64,000 nt of DNA from NCBI GenBank assembly GCA_013350335.1, contig CM023538.1:59075080-59139079 (forward strand), written 5' to 3'. The notes under the pieces are model-generated. The model was not told the DNA's origin, did no database searches, and saw only the letters and a program-made list of their open reading frames with translations. Shown piece by piece: positions 10,164 to 22,559 of the stretch. The first letter of the stretch is position 1, and every line of letters begins with the position of its first letter. Both the position numbers and the translations under genes were made by a program. This DNA comes from Chimonanthus salicifolius (lineage: Eukaryota; Streptophyta; Magnoliopsida; Laurales; Calycanthaceae).

Positions 10164-11900
10164 GTCTATACACTTTAATATTTTTAAGAATTGATAAAGA
10201 CACCTTTTTTATATAACAAAAGATATGAACTACCTTTTGATCACTTAGCTGATGAGAAGTGCACAGGGTAAATGTTGCAAAGGTTACTCAGGATTGCCCC
10301 TGACTAGGAGTTACCCCCTATATTATAAATACCCCTTAGCAAGAAAGGGTTTTTAAAAGTGGAAGAAAAGGGATAAAAAATTAATTTTTTACTCTTATCC
10401 CTCTATTACGAAACAAGGGTAATGGAAGATAACTCCCAGTTGTCCCCCTTTATTCCAACACAACTCTAGTATGTCTTGTTATCAAAATCGACAGTGTCTC
10501 TACTCTCTACTAATTTCATTTTCTATCATTTATCAATCACCCTTATTGTCACTAGGGTCATTCTTTTCCAAACCAGAACAAAAGTCGGGGTTGATCACCT
10601 TCTTGTCACTTGTCACAACATTGGCATAGGAGCTCATCTTAAACTTCTCAAATTAAATTTTATTTTAAAATGAATATTTTAATATTTTATTAGTTGAAAA
10701 TATTAACTTTTCATTAAAAATATGTGTTTTTAAAGATTCTAGTACAAAGTATTTCAAAACCTTTCAAAGGGTGTTCATAGAATGATACAAAGAGAAGCCC
10801 CCGAATTGTGTTTAGATAAGGAGAAACAGATTAGAAGGTAATCATTATAAAGTAGATATTCTTTGAGTAGAAGTTCTCTTGAACAAAAGATTTCTCATAA
10901 GGTTACATGAACTGTTGTATTGTACTATGATCTTTTTTATTATTATTTTTTTAAATGTAAATCCTGAAAAAAATCCATTGAGATCTAAGGTGCATTTCAT
11001 AAGCTGCATGGGTCCTAAATTTTAATCTAAAAATTAAATCTAACTCACTTAATCTTAATAGTTGAAATCACCGAATGTCTTTAGAAAAAAAACAAAGATG
11101 TCTAATAATTTTCAACTACTAAAAAAAAGTGACTAACATTTGAGCTTTAAATTGAAATTCGGTCTACTAATATTTTATTAAATGAACTTTTGATCCACCA
11201 ATTATATTTTTATTAAACTCTAAAATATTTAAAAATATATATAATTTAAAAAGTTTGCATGAGATTTTTGGGCTTTCATTTTCTGTTTCTGATTTGAAAA
11301 AATAAAGAATTCCTGGACCCAAAATGGATTTCATATTTTGGCCAAAAAATAAAATAAATCAAACCCCTTGAAAACGAGAAGAGACATCTCAACCTGACAT
11401 TTAAAAGTCAGCATTAGACACATTTATATTAAGATTTTTCAAAATGAAAGTAAAAACCCATAAAAATATTATATTAGACACATAAGAATTTATTTATTTA
11501 CTTACTTTTTAAGTTCAACTATGTTTGATGAGCGGATGGAAAATATCAAATTTTAATTTGTATTCATGACCAACTAATCATGGATGGTTAGTTTGAGTGG
11601 TCAAACTATGTTTTGCTATATATTAGTACACTATAATTGACAAGCCCAAAACTGAATGAACCAATAAAATAAATTCTTTCCTGTAAACCTTTCGCATGCC
11701 GACTCCAGAGAATCATTTACCTTAGAGTTATCCAGTATAGAGAAAGAGGTTTGTATATGTCTTGAAAATTAGTCGAATGTCCTTCAGAGACTTTTGCCGT
11801 AAAAAAATCCATTACACATCTAGAAAAATGTTTCCTAAATTAGAAAAGATTCACATTATGTTATTTAAGTCAGATAATCAACGATAAGTAGTCTCATTCG
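10160..11900. other. Intergenic, no gene seen
   Basis: AT-rich sequence. Positions 10260-10460 contain local inversions such as AAAAAATTAATTTTTTA with GGGATA/TATCCC arms, possibly a decayed MITE. The open frame at 10476-10673 has no recognisable protein content. Confidence 0.5.
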
Positions 11901-12140
11901 AATTTGAACAAAGTCTCAATCACATAAATCAGTTAATTCTACATAGAATGACCCTTTGAGATAGAATGAGAATCGAACTCAAACTCCGCTTCTTGAGATG
12001 ATTGTTCAACCCCTGTAGATTAAAATATACAGTCCATGCAGTAATTTTAAGACTATTGTATTTAATGCGATTGTCACCTACCTTCCACCATTCCAAAGGG
12101 GTGATGGGACTTGTAAGCCCCTTTGACCGCATTAGATTAA
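11900..12140 (-). repeat. SINE-like repeat (minus strand)
   Basis: On the minus strand GTTTGAGTTCGATTCTC contains a Pol III B-box-like core (GTTCGATTC), followed by CAAAGGGTCATTC. The same order, TTCGATTC then CAAAGGGTC, occurs on the minus strand at 15600-15745. This suggests a tRNA-derived SINE family; no clear A box or poly-A tail is seen. Confidence 0.35.
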
Positions 12141-13129
12141 CAAAATATTGAAGTTTAATCAAAACAAACCATTCAATACTAAAACAAAATTGAAAAAGAA
12201 AGACATTTTATTGATCTTTAAGTTCTTACATCTTGTCAAAAATGAAATATGAAAAGAAAGGGACTTGCCTCTATCGAAAAGACTTGCAATGGTCCTGCGT
12301 GTCTAACGGATTTGAATAATTGATCTTTTAATTCTCTAATTCTGTTGAAAAGGGGTTGGTATACCAACATTTTTATCTTTGATGAGACTGAAATATCCAT
12401 TTCGTCCAAAATTGTTCAATCCTTCTTCTTTTCCTCTTCTCATTTGCCTAGACAAAATGAATATTTCACTCATTCACCAAAGTTAAAAGTGTTTGTGCAC
12501 CAATCAACTCTGAATCCTGTTTTCATGGCTGCAGCAAACACTTGTAGTGTACAAAGAGTGACTTAGAGTGTAGAGGAGCAAGAGAGAACAAGAAGGAAAA
12601 GAGGGGTTGCTTACCCTCAAAGGCTACAGTGTGTTGACTAGAAATTTATCCGGAGTTCGAACATGATATTAAATTAATTTTAAAGGAAGGCCTTCAAACG
12701 TCGGCACTTTTTGAAATTTTTTGAAAATTTATTTTTTAAAACATTTAAAATGGTTTTTTAAGGTTATAGTATATGAGTTTTTAATAAAAGCGGTCAAAGC
12801 TCGCAAGTTGGAGGTGGAAAGCATTCATGTCATTTCCACAAAGTCGAGTTAAAAGGACTTTCAATAAAAATGAAAAATAAGAAATGAAAAAAAAAAAAAA
12901 AAAACCTCCAAAATACTCCAGTTGGCTTGACTTGAACATTTGGGTTAGGTCAAGTCTTAAAAGTCAAATTGACTTGGTTACAAATTGAGTTGGGTGGCAT
13001 TTGCAAAAAAAATTCTTTTAATTTATGCCTGCAAAGACTTCAGCCATACCAGTCAACAAAATGACTAAATGTACATCACGTTTTGAACAAATAAACTGTA
13101 GTGGAGGACCATTCAAACTGGTACACACC
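12141..13129. other. Intergenic, no gene seen
   Basis: No coding signal is recognised; the open frame at 12345-12566 matches nothing familiar. A poly-A run lies near 12885. Words such as GAGGACC.TTCAAACT.GT near 13095 recur near 15035, which hints at an old segmental duplication with 14.9-15.1 kb. Confidence 0.4.
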
Positions 13130-13460
13130 GAGGGTTAAAAAAACAGCCTCGCCGATGTATCAGCTGATTTATTAATATCGATGATACCGATATATCGGCC
13201 AATATTTTTCTCTGTTCGACTGATTTATTTTTCAATTTCTTTTGATATATCAGCTGATATTAAAAAAAAAATTGAAAAAAAAGATTATCAGCCAAAATTT
13301 CTTTTGAAGTTCTGATTCATATATCTGATTTTTTTAAGGGGAAGTAGATGATATAAAAATAATTTATTTGTTATTTTAATTTTAATTTATATTTGATAAA
13401 TTAAAAACAATAAATAAAATATTTTTTGTATTTTTATATCGGCCCACAAATCAAAACCCT
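13130..13460. repeat. ATCGGCC-rich dispersed repeat, copy 1
   Basis: Dense short palindromic words (GATATATCAGCTGATAT, CCGATATATCGGCC) recur here. The same vocabulary occurs at 15995-16290, 16545-16765 and 47955-48110. It is AT-rich with embedded CGAT motifs and no open frame. The family is unknown to me. Confidence 0.5.
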
Positions 13461-15084
13461 AGCTTTGGTTGAGTAATGGAAACGATGTCTGCAAATCACA
13501 AATGTCATTTTCAGTAGTTAGGTGAGTACTCCAAGTGGTCCTTAGGGAGGGGGGATGGGGGGAGCAAAGCTCCCTCACGTCTTAGGATCACGTCTTAGGA
13601 TCAAACGTTTGTGCTACTGACTTATCTGGTCCGACTGTGTAGGTAATGACGGTACAGGTACAGAAGATTAGTCTTGTTAGGTCAATACCTCAGAAATACC
13701 TTCGTTATAAAAAAAAAAAAAAAAAGAAGACTAGAAAAAGTATAAAATAAAATGTGAAAAAGGTATAAAATAGATTATAATATTATATGATAGGAGATGG
13801 ACATCACAACTTACATCAATAGATGTAATGTTTCACGTGCACAATTCTCATCACTTTGGCCTGTTGGGAACTTGGAATACTGGTTCCTCCTCTTTTAGGA
13901 GAAAAGTAGAAGGCAAATGGATCAAGGAAACTTGGAGGGTTTTTATTTTATTTTTAAAGAATGGATTTAGGAGCAGATGCAGAGGAGATTATTCTTGATA
14001 GTGATAGGAAAAAGTTTCTATTTTTATATTTTATTTTAAATTTAATAAATTGATCATATAAAAAATAATATATAACTCATTTATTAAATATATTGACTTG
14101 AATTAATTAAATATAAATAATTTAATCTAATATTGCTTGACTCATAATTTACTCCATCCAATTGATCCAACTTAACCAATATCAAATAGATTGGTTCAAA
14201 TCATACATAACATGACACATTTATTAAATGATTTGATCAGCTCAAGCACTTAATAGACTAATTTAATCCAACTCATTCAGTAGGTGGTTGACTCATTCCA
14301 ACTTATACTCAACCATTTGTTGAATGAGTAAACTCAATATAAGTATCTAATCAAGTTTAAATGAGTTAGTCCAACTCAACGTATTTCGTAAAGATTACTT
14401 AACCAAAACTATATCAAACTCAAACTATCTATAGATACTTTGATCTAACACTTTACAATCTTAAATAGATTGACACAACTTTTTTTTTTTTAACTGTAAC
14501 AGAAAACTATATTAAAAAGAAGAAAAAGTATAGAAATCATTAAAAAAGGCCTAAGAGGATTAGGCGAAAAGAACAACAAAAAAAAAAGGCAGAAAATAAT
14601 AACTGATATACATTCTATCTCATTTATTAAATTAATTGACCTAACTTGAATATCACAGCAAAATTAAATGACTTAACCAACATATTGAAACTCGTATCAA
14701 ACTCGAACACTTTTGAAAAAAAAAAGATTTTTCAAATCCAAATAGTATTATCCTTGTCGCACACAAAAGACCTTTAAATGAAAACATTAAAGTTTTGAAG
14801 GGACTCTTGGTGGAGTCCTAAGTTCCTTTCTATTAAAGGTGAGAAAAAGGAGCACTAAAATGCTTTAGTTGATTGGAATTGGAAATTGAATTAATTGAAG
14901 TCTTCTCAATCAAATTGACTTGATTGGAATTTGAGTTAGGTGAGAATCATGCCCATGAAGACTTGAGTCATTGCAATTTTTTATTTTTCTAACCATGCCC
15001 ATGAAGACTTTAGTCATTTGAATAAATGGAGCAGAGGACCTTTCAAACTAGTGCACATTAGATCAACTTTTTCATCTTGACCTT
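13461..15084. other. Intergenic, no gene seen
   Basis: Contains a 15-bp direct duplication (ACGTCTTAGGATCACGTCTT near 13578), a poly-A run near 13710 and long AT-rich stretches with repeated CAACTCA-like words near 14.1-14.4 kb. No protein or RNA gene is recognised. Confidence 0.45.
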
Positions 15085-15235
15085 TCAACTTCTTGGTGGA
15101 AGTGGGAGATTGCAAGTTTGTGCTCCTATAGTTAAATTTTGGTGTGCTTTAAGGGTAGTGGGTTCATCCGTGAGAATTTTAGTAGGACTGTGTCTGAGTT
15201 TTCCACACGTTAATAAAAAAAAAAATCTAAAATAT
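15085..15235 (+). repeat. Probable tRNA-derived SINE
   Basis: TGGTGGAAGTGG (15094) fits a Pol III A box and GGGTTCATCC (about 15160) is a weakened B box. The unit ends in CACACGTTAATAAAAAAAAA, and SINEs commonly have such an A-rich tail. The order of A box, B box, unrelated body and tail fits a SINE. The open frame at 15077-15265 is incidental. Confidence 0.45.
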
Positions 15236-15599
15236 AGACAATCTTTTCAATTTTTGAGTCTGTAATGGAAGGTCTTTGAATTTATACTGCTAATGCTTCA
15301 TGGGACAAAATCATCTGAATTATGAAACCATTCAAATTGGAATTTCATTAGACCAATTTTACCCTGGTCTTGGTCTCTTGGAGTGTTTAAGTTTAAATTA
15401 GTGATATTTTATTTTTTAAGTATTTACTCAAACAATAAAGAGCAAATATTTAAATTATATAGGAAGTTGAATTGTATGGAAGTTTTGGATAAATTATAAG
15501 TGAATGCTAACCTATAAGTGCTATACTCATGTAAATTTCCCATTAAACTTGTATATCTTTTCTGCATTTTTAATTTTTTTTATTTGTAATTAAAAAGTC

Positions 15600-15745
15600 T
15601 ACACGCCTCACCTAACTAATCTTCAGAATATGTGTAAACCTCTCAATCCACACGTACTGAATAAATTCAATGGGGAGTAGCGACCCTTTGAACTTGTGTG
15701 AATCGAACACAACATTCCCCCCCTCCAATGGTGAATTCTTAGCAC
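15600..15745 (-). repeat. SINE-like repeat, second copy
   Basis: The minus strand reads TGTTCGATTCACACAAGTTC then AAAGGGTCGCTACTC, sharing the box-like core with 11900-12140. The plus-strand layout also resembles 34625-34815 (GACTAAT..T..GA.ATGTG.AAACCTC). Confidence 0.35.
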
Positions 15746-15994
15746 TCTACTTTTAAATTTAATACCCTTTTACTGAAATTTCCTATTCCTATGCTTTCAA
15801 AATGGTTAAGGTAAGCATAAAAGAACTAATATATATTTATACATAAGTATTACAGTAAATATAGATAAAAATCCAACACGTTTTAAATTATATAACTTAT
15901 TCTTGTTTATGTCAAGAAATTTCTCGAGACTTTAGATTCAATGAAAAGTTTTATCTACCAAAGTAGAATTTGAACAGTTGGACAACATGTATGT

Positions 15995-16290
15995 CTTGGA
16001 TGATCATAGGTAGAAATATTGCTCGATATATATTGGATTTTTCAAAGTGATTATATATATACAATATATATCGGTTGTATAATTTTGATATAGCCCATAT
16101 ATCGATTTAAATATCGGTAAATATCTGCCAATATATCAACTGCCCATTAATTTTTTTAAAAAAATAAAACAAAATCGACTATGAGAGATAAAAATATCAC
16201 CATAATATCAGTCGATATATCAATATTACTGATATTTATATATCGGCCGATTAATCGACCTAGGCAAAAATTTAACCCTTGTGCATGATA
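15995..16290. repeat. ATCGGCC-rich dispersed repeat, copy 2
   Basis: Runs of ATATATCGG/CCGATATAT words, including TATATCGGCCGATTAATCGA near 16239. It belongs to the group described at 13130. Confidence 0.5.
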
Positions 16291-16544
16291 TAGAATTTTG
16301 GCCATCAAAATCACTGAGAATGTCATTAATATGATTCACATTTCTTCTAATTAGGTTTTGAAATTTCAACTTCTGAAGTTGCTTCAGACACTCAAAGAAG
16401 ACTCGAAAACCAAAGGTTGGTAGGCACCCTTTGTACGTAGAACTTTTTCCATATTGACTTCTGGACCAGCTAATAAACTTGAGTCAACCAACCATTAGTC
16501 CACAACAGCACTGGTAGATGGAACTAAAGTAGTACTTAATAAAT

Positions 16545-16765
16545 TAATAAACTAATACGCTAATAAATATCGATATATTAATAATACCTATTGTATCAAT
16601 GATATATCATCGATGAACAACTACATAAGTTAAAATATACTATTTACTTAAAAAATATAATATAGGCGATATAACGATAATACATGATTATTTCAGTGAT
16701 ATTTTAACTCAGTATCAACAATATGTGATCAAAACGATCATATTTAATATAGGACAGTCAAAATA
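16545..16765. repeat. ATCGGCC-type repeat, copy 3 (weaker)
   Basis: ATATCGATATATTAATAATACC and ATGATATATCATCGATGAAC are of the same palindromic style but without the GGCC core. It abuts the pogo-like MITE that follows. Confidence 0.3.
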
Positions 16766-16775
16766 TATCACTATA

Positions 16776-17630
16776 CAGTAAAGCCTCTATAATGTATTAC
16801 TCTTAGGGGTGAAACTCCCGAGAAATCATGCAGGTCAGGTCACACGAGTCGGGTCAGGGGGTTAGGTCGGATTGAGAAAACAGAGACCCACATGGAATTC
16901 GGGTTGGGTTAAGTTGAGGGATTTTCAAAATTAGGCTAAAATGGGTTCAAAATGTGGGCCAGGTCAAAATTCAAGTTCAGTCACGTTAGAATTCGGGTCG
17001 GGCCAGGTCTAGAATTTCGCCTCAAAAGTTCGGGTCGGGTCGGTTCCATATTTAATTGACTCGATCGGGTTGGATTTACCCGATTTCGGCCCTAATTACT
17101 CTATAAAGTTAGAATCTGTCTAAAATAATATCGACAATCGATTCCGACTTCGGGCTCTTAGAAGATATAATAAATCTCTCTTACTCTTTACTCAATATAT
17201 TCAAAATAAAAAATGTACTGTCCCAACTATTTTGTAAAGTAATATTCCATATATTCATAATACAATATTACTTCAAAAGTAATAAGGACCTTCACAAACA
17301 CTCTGAAAATAGACCCTAGGATGATTTGTTTCTAGATCTGGCCGACGTAGTAGGGTTTCTCTTTGTCCTTGAGGGTTGCAGGCGAAAAGGATCAAATGGC
17401 GGCGATGGGCAACAGTCTGACTTTCAGACAAGCAATGGCCGATGAGATAGAAATAGGAAGAAGATAAAACGATTTCAACCAAAAAGACTTTTTACGATGA
17501 GTGAGAGTTTAAAGAGTTTTTTTTAAAGAAATACTGAATGTCAATTTGCGAGACCCTCTAATTAAATAATCTCTCTAATGTAATATATCTACCATGATCC
17601 CTACCATATTACATTATAGAGATTTTACTG
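16776..17630. mobile_element. pogo-like (Lemi1/Emigrant type) MITE, interrupted
   Basis: The left end is CAGTAAAGCCTCTATAATGT and the right end, on the other strand, CAGTAAAATCTCTATAATGT. TA lies at both outer edges (16774-16775 and 17631-17632). The CAGTAAAACCTCTATAAAT terminal signature with TA duplication is the known plant pogo-like MITE type. About 20 bp inside the left end it is split by a 291-bp hAT MITE with its own 8-bp duplication; without that insert the element is about 556 bp. It has no coding capacity. Confidence 0.8.
16804..17094. mobile_element. hAT MITE with GGGTCGGG-rich body, copy 1
   Basis: It starts TAGGGGTGAAACTCCCGAG, ends TTTCGGCCCTA, and is flanked by a perfect 8-bp duplication ATTACTCT (16796-16803 and 17095-17102), the hAT hallmark. 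The body is a G-rich series of TCGGGTCGGG and GGGTTGGGTT words. A second copy in the opposite orientation lies at 29983-30263. Confidence 0.85.
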
Positions 17631-17632
17631 TA

Positions 17633-19344
17633 GTCGAAAATAATAGATACCGTATCTCATTGACCATTATTTGATACCCTAACATATGCTAAGAAGGTGA
17701 AGTCGTGGTCTTTCTGTTAGGTGAGATAATTTATTTTGAAAGTGATTTAAGAAAATATATTGACAAATGACAACCATATGAAAATCAAACGATTGGCGTA
17801 TGAAGGGATTAGAAAAATAACTATTAAAATAATCTTCTATATTATTTGTTAAGGCTTGTCGACATAAAAGTTAAAACAAAGATAAATTACTGAATCGTTT
17901 GCTAAAGAGGAAAATTAATTCCTCTAATCCAACAAATTTGTAGCACAATTTTGTTAAGGGCTCTGTATGAGACTTATTTTATAATAAATATAGATTGATA
18001 AAAAAAATTATTTATATTCTTAACTTAAATTCAATTTTTCTGATGTTTATTTAATGTATATTAATTATTAGATTGATCACTATATATTTATTTAATTATT
18101 ATTTTTAATATTTTAAATTAAGAATTAAGATGATTTAAGAGACTTCATTTTCAATAGTTGATAGCATTCATAATAAGCTATCTAACCATTCAACTTTTTT
18201 ATCCTAAATCTGAATTATAATTCAAAAGAAGAATTTCATATATTAGAATAATTGTCAGACCATACAGCAGAAGAGCAGGGACGGTGATTGACGGTCATAG
18301 ACGACGGTTGACGGTCATGGCGGCGAACAGTGTAATGGAAAGACACGGACAATGTAGCAGTAACGGAGAATGGCGGCCGACAATCTCGACGGTGCTGGGC
18401 GGAGCAAGCATACAAGGAAAAAACTCAGAATTGGATTGAGAGCAAAGGTTTAAAACTTTAAACCCTTAACCATTTTAGGAAAAATGCTACAACAATAGTA
18501 AGATGCATGTCATTATCATTTATGACACTTCTTTGGCATGACAAATTCAATACAAAATTGAGTTTTTTTTTTTTTAATAAACAATATTTTCAGATATTTT
18601 AATATTTTTAAATAATAAAATTTTAAAAACTCAAAAGATAGCTTCTCTCTATGTTCTAGGCCTTGGGATAAAAAATTCGAAGTGGTGATACTGTGTACCA
18701 TTGCGTCTGTATGGGTGCACCGATACATATGGCATTATGGGTTGATACAAATTCTCTCTCCTTTTAATTTTTCAAAAATTCTGAAAAAAATTATATAAAA
18801 TCAATGAAAATTCTATGCTTTGTTTCTATGTAATTTTATCATTATTTCATGGTCATTTAGATATTTAAATGTGATTTTGAAGTTACGAAGTCTAAAATTT
18901 TAAATTATTTTTGCAAAAAAAATGTAGAAAAATCCCAAAAAATTCAGAAACATGAAAAATAAAATCTAGTAATTTCCTCTTAGAATGACCATTTTGAGGG
19001 TTTTTTTTTCGAATTCTGACTCTTAAATAATTTTAAATTCAATAATAAAATGTGAATTTCTTTCTACTTCAATCCATATTCCTATTGCGTGGTTCTTTGA
19101 GTCATCTTTCTACTCCTCTAAAATTATCTCAATCACAATCCGTATGATAAAATTAGACCGATATATAATAGCCGATATACAATTGATGCGTACACAACCG
19201 CAATGGTGTACAGTCGCATCTGCAAAACAATATTATACACAATTTGGTAAACTCAAATCCTAAAATGTTAAGTCAAAATTCAAACTTTGGTATGATATCA
19301 CTCACTTGAGCAAAGATCATGATCAATCAGAATTTGGATGACAA
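17633..19344. other. Intergenic, no gene seen
   Basis: AT-rich. Positions 18275-18410 are a locally GC-rich island with TTGACGGTCAT repeated at about 18287 and 18308. The open frames at 18516-18728 and 19319-19579 match nothing known. Confidence 0.5.
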
Positions 19345-20710
19345 CTCAGTGGATCATTGGAATTTTGTGCTCCTGCGGTGTACTTGTTGTTTCCCCCTTC
19401 TTCGTGTGAATCACATGTGCCGTGACAAAACTCCTCGTCCACTTACATGTAAGTCATTGGAATTGGCGCCCCATTCGGACACCGCTCTCCCTTTCCGTCG
19501 GAAACACCTCAAGTCATTGGAATTGGCGCCCGGTTTCGACACCCTTCCTCAGGTGACACCCGATTGGACAGTCAAATAGTTAGCAGAAGTAAAATCGTTT
19601 CAACGAACGAACGCCATTTGATGCTACAGTAAAGTTTATTTTAAAATTTTAAATAGTAAAATATTTCTTTTAAGTAACGTGTATTTTTAAAATTTTATAA
19701 ATTAAATATCTGAATTAATTACGATAACTTGATAAAAATACTTTAAAACTTAAAGTTCTTTTGACACTCTCAAATATTTAAAATACGGTATTTTACAAAT
19801 AAGGGTATCCCTCAGCTATGTGGAAAATATATTTAAAAGTGTCAAAAAACCTTAAAGTCTTAAAGTATTTTTATCATGTTATCGTAATTATTCTGGATAT
19901 TCAATTTGAGAAATTTTGAAAATACACAGTGCTTAAAAAATAACTGTAAAGTTTTAAAAGAGATATCGGCAATATAGACAGTTATTTTTTAATTACTGTG
20001 TAATTTCAAAATTTCTCAAATTGAATATCCGGACTAATTACGATAACTTAATAAAAATATTTTAACACTTTAAGGTCTTTTGACACTCCTAAATATATTT
20101 TCTATACAATCGAGAGATACTCTTATTTATAAAACACCGTATTTTAAGCATTTGGGAGTATCAAAAGACCTTCAATTTTTAAAGTATTTTTATCATACTA
20201 TCGTAATTAGTCTTGATACTTAATTTGAAAAATTTTAAAAATATACAATATTTAAAAAATAACTTTAAAAAAATAGATTTTACTGTTTAAAATTTTAAAA
20301 TAAATTTTATTGTAGCATCATCGGCTAACTCAGGATTCTTATAATCTTATGAACGATTCGATCATCCGAAGACACTGAAAAATGAAAAATGAATAGAAGA
20401 ATCGGAATTTTAGCAGGAAGATAAAATGGTAACTTCTATAGAAAATTTAAAAAGGAGTGTTTCCTGACAGAAAGAGGAGGTGTCTGATTGAGACGCCTTG
20501 GAATTTGTGCTCCTGCGGTGTACTTGTTGTTTTCCCCTTCTACGTGAGTACGTGTGAATCACATGTGCCGTGACAAAACTTACCTCATCCACTTACATGA
20601 AAGTCATTGGAATTTTGTGCTCCTGCGGCGTACTTGTTGTTTTCCCCTTCTACGTGTGAATCACATGTGCCATGACGAAACTCTTCTCCTCCACTTACAT
20701 GAAAGTGAAA
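19345..20710. repeat. ~100-bp direct repeats split by a foldback element
   Basis: A unit starting TTGTGCTCCTGCGGTGTACT and ending CCACTTACATG..AGTCATTG occurs at about 19363-19460, 20500-20605 and 20612-20706. A shorter word, AAGTCATTGGAATTGGCGCC, is duplicated at 19451 and 19513. The gap between copies 1 and 2 is filled by the foldback element at 19619-20321, so the array predates that insertion. Confidence 0.75.
19619..20321. mobile_element. Foldback element, copy B
   Basis: The left edge GATGCTACAGTAAAGTTTAT mirrors the right edge ATTGTAGCATCATC. The interior shares the family landmarks (ACGATAACTTGATAAAAATA, TTTTGACACTCTCAAAT, GGTATCCCTCAGCT) and their reverse complements. It is more diverged than the copy at 57.6 kb and interrupts the ~100-bp repeat array. 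Confidence 0.75.
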
Positions 20711-22559
20711 CTTATTAAATGAGAATCAACAACCAAATGTCCAATCACAAAGCGTATGACTGTAGAGTGGTGGGCCACACCTAAAACAATGGTGTCTTCT
20801 GGGTCCCACTTATAACGTCAGCAAATTTGTCGGTCAACTTTTCCTTTGCGCGTTGCATGGATAATCTGTTGGGCGTTGATATCCACAAATATAGATATTT
20901 AAAATTTTAGAAGTTTAAAATATTTAATTAAAATATAGAGAAAATCAATTGCATCTCTTAATTTTTTTAAATATTAAAAAATAATTTTCATTCGGTGATT
21001 GTCTATCTAACACCCATGGAACTTAGATCCATAATCTCTAAAGTACAATCACGAGCTCTTACCATTATATTTCTTAAATTAATTTTTACTTGTCATTTAA
21101 AATATTTAAAATAATAAAATTATCATTATTGTATAAATAATAAACTGTACTTATAATTTTTTTAGAAAACCTAACTCATCTCTCACTTTTTTCCCAAAGC
21201 TAATTTATCTTTTACAAAGTCTTTATTAATTTATTTTTTTGAATTAATCTTTTTTATGAATTTTTAGTACTCCAAAATATTCATGAGAAGGGTTCAGGTT
21301 AGTATTAAGTAAAATATTAGTATTGAGTTTAATCTTTACAAAATATTAATATTAAGATCAATTTAATAATATCAAATCAACTTTAATATAAGTTAGATGT
21401 AAATTAATAAATGACTTATCATTAATAAATGTATACTTCAAGCAAACTATGGACATTTTTGTAGTTCCCCCTTTAATCCTTTAATAAATGACCAAAAAGA
21501 CATCATTAACATCATTCATACTTTTCATAAAAAAGACTCATCTATAAAAGGACGGTCAAAATTTTAAAGAGTTGGATGAAATTTTGATTTTGCCATTTGG
21601 AAATATGTTAAAGCAAAAATTCTATTATTCTAATCAAATAATTATAGAATACATTTTAACATTTAGTTTATTGCAACTCTTTTAATTTAATTTTATCAAA
21701 TCTAGAATTTTTAGTATCTTTACTATTATTATTATTCTCAAATGCCAAAATTTTAATGGATTTTCTACAGTTTCCTACAAATAAATTATAAAAAAAAGTG
21801 TATTTTTTTTTAATTTTACTTCTCTATTTAACTTTTATTAAAAAAAATAAGTATAAAAAAATCTACTGTTTAGAGTTTGTCTTTTTAAATAAAAAGTTGA
21901 AATCAAAAGTCAATAGCAGTTATTAGATCCAAATTTTTAGTTTGTGATGTATTTGAATTTTTATGATTATTTTAAGCTTTTAACTTAAATTTTACTTTTA
22001 AGATGCTCAATAATTCAGAATTCAGCAGGGTATGGTAATCCACTCTTTCACAGTTTACTGGATGTTGCATGTAAAAAAAAATTAAAATATTATTTTAAAT
22101 TTGGTGTAGTCAATCGGGCTAACATCAATCTCCCATTTTTCTCTTATTAATTTATATTATTATTTTATTCATTTCCACTGGTGCATCATGCGTGGACTTC
22201 ACGAGACTCAAATGAAATTTTTTTCATTATTCTTTACATTTTATATAATTTTTCTCATGAATCTGCAAAAACCAGCCACAAACTTCAAATGGGGTCTGTC
22301 CTACCTTCTTGGATTTTCATATCATTGGAAATCGAAAGGAAAAATAGGACGAAGTAAAAAACAATAAAAAAAATTCCTCTCTCTATCAGTCTTCATATTT
22401 TTTTTATGTCCATGTGTTATATTCATTTAAGTGTATGCAGTCATTAGTGAAATTGGTCAATCCAAGGAGAAGATCTCATTCTGTCTTTATTTTTTGGCAC
22501 CAGTTTCAATTTCGGGAGGTACAATCTCAACCCAAAATGTGTAATTTTGTTTACGGGCG
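20711..22559. other. AT-rich region upstream of the receptor gene
   Basis: No coding signal. Several TATA-like words (for example TTTATATAATT near 22233) could serve the receptor gene promoter, but no single one can be assigned. Confidence 0.4.
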
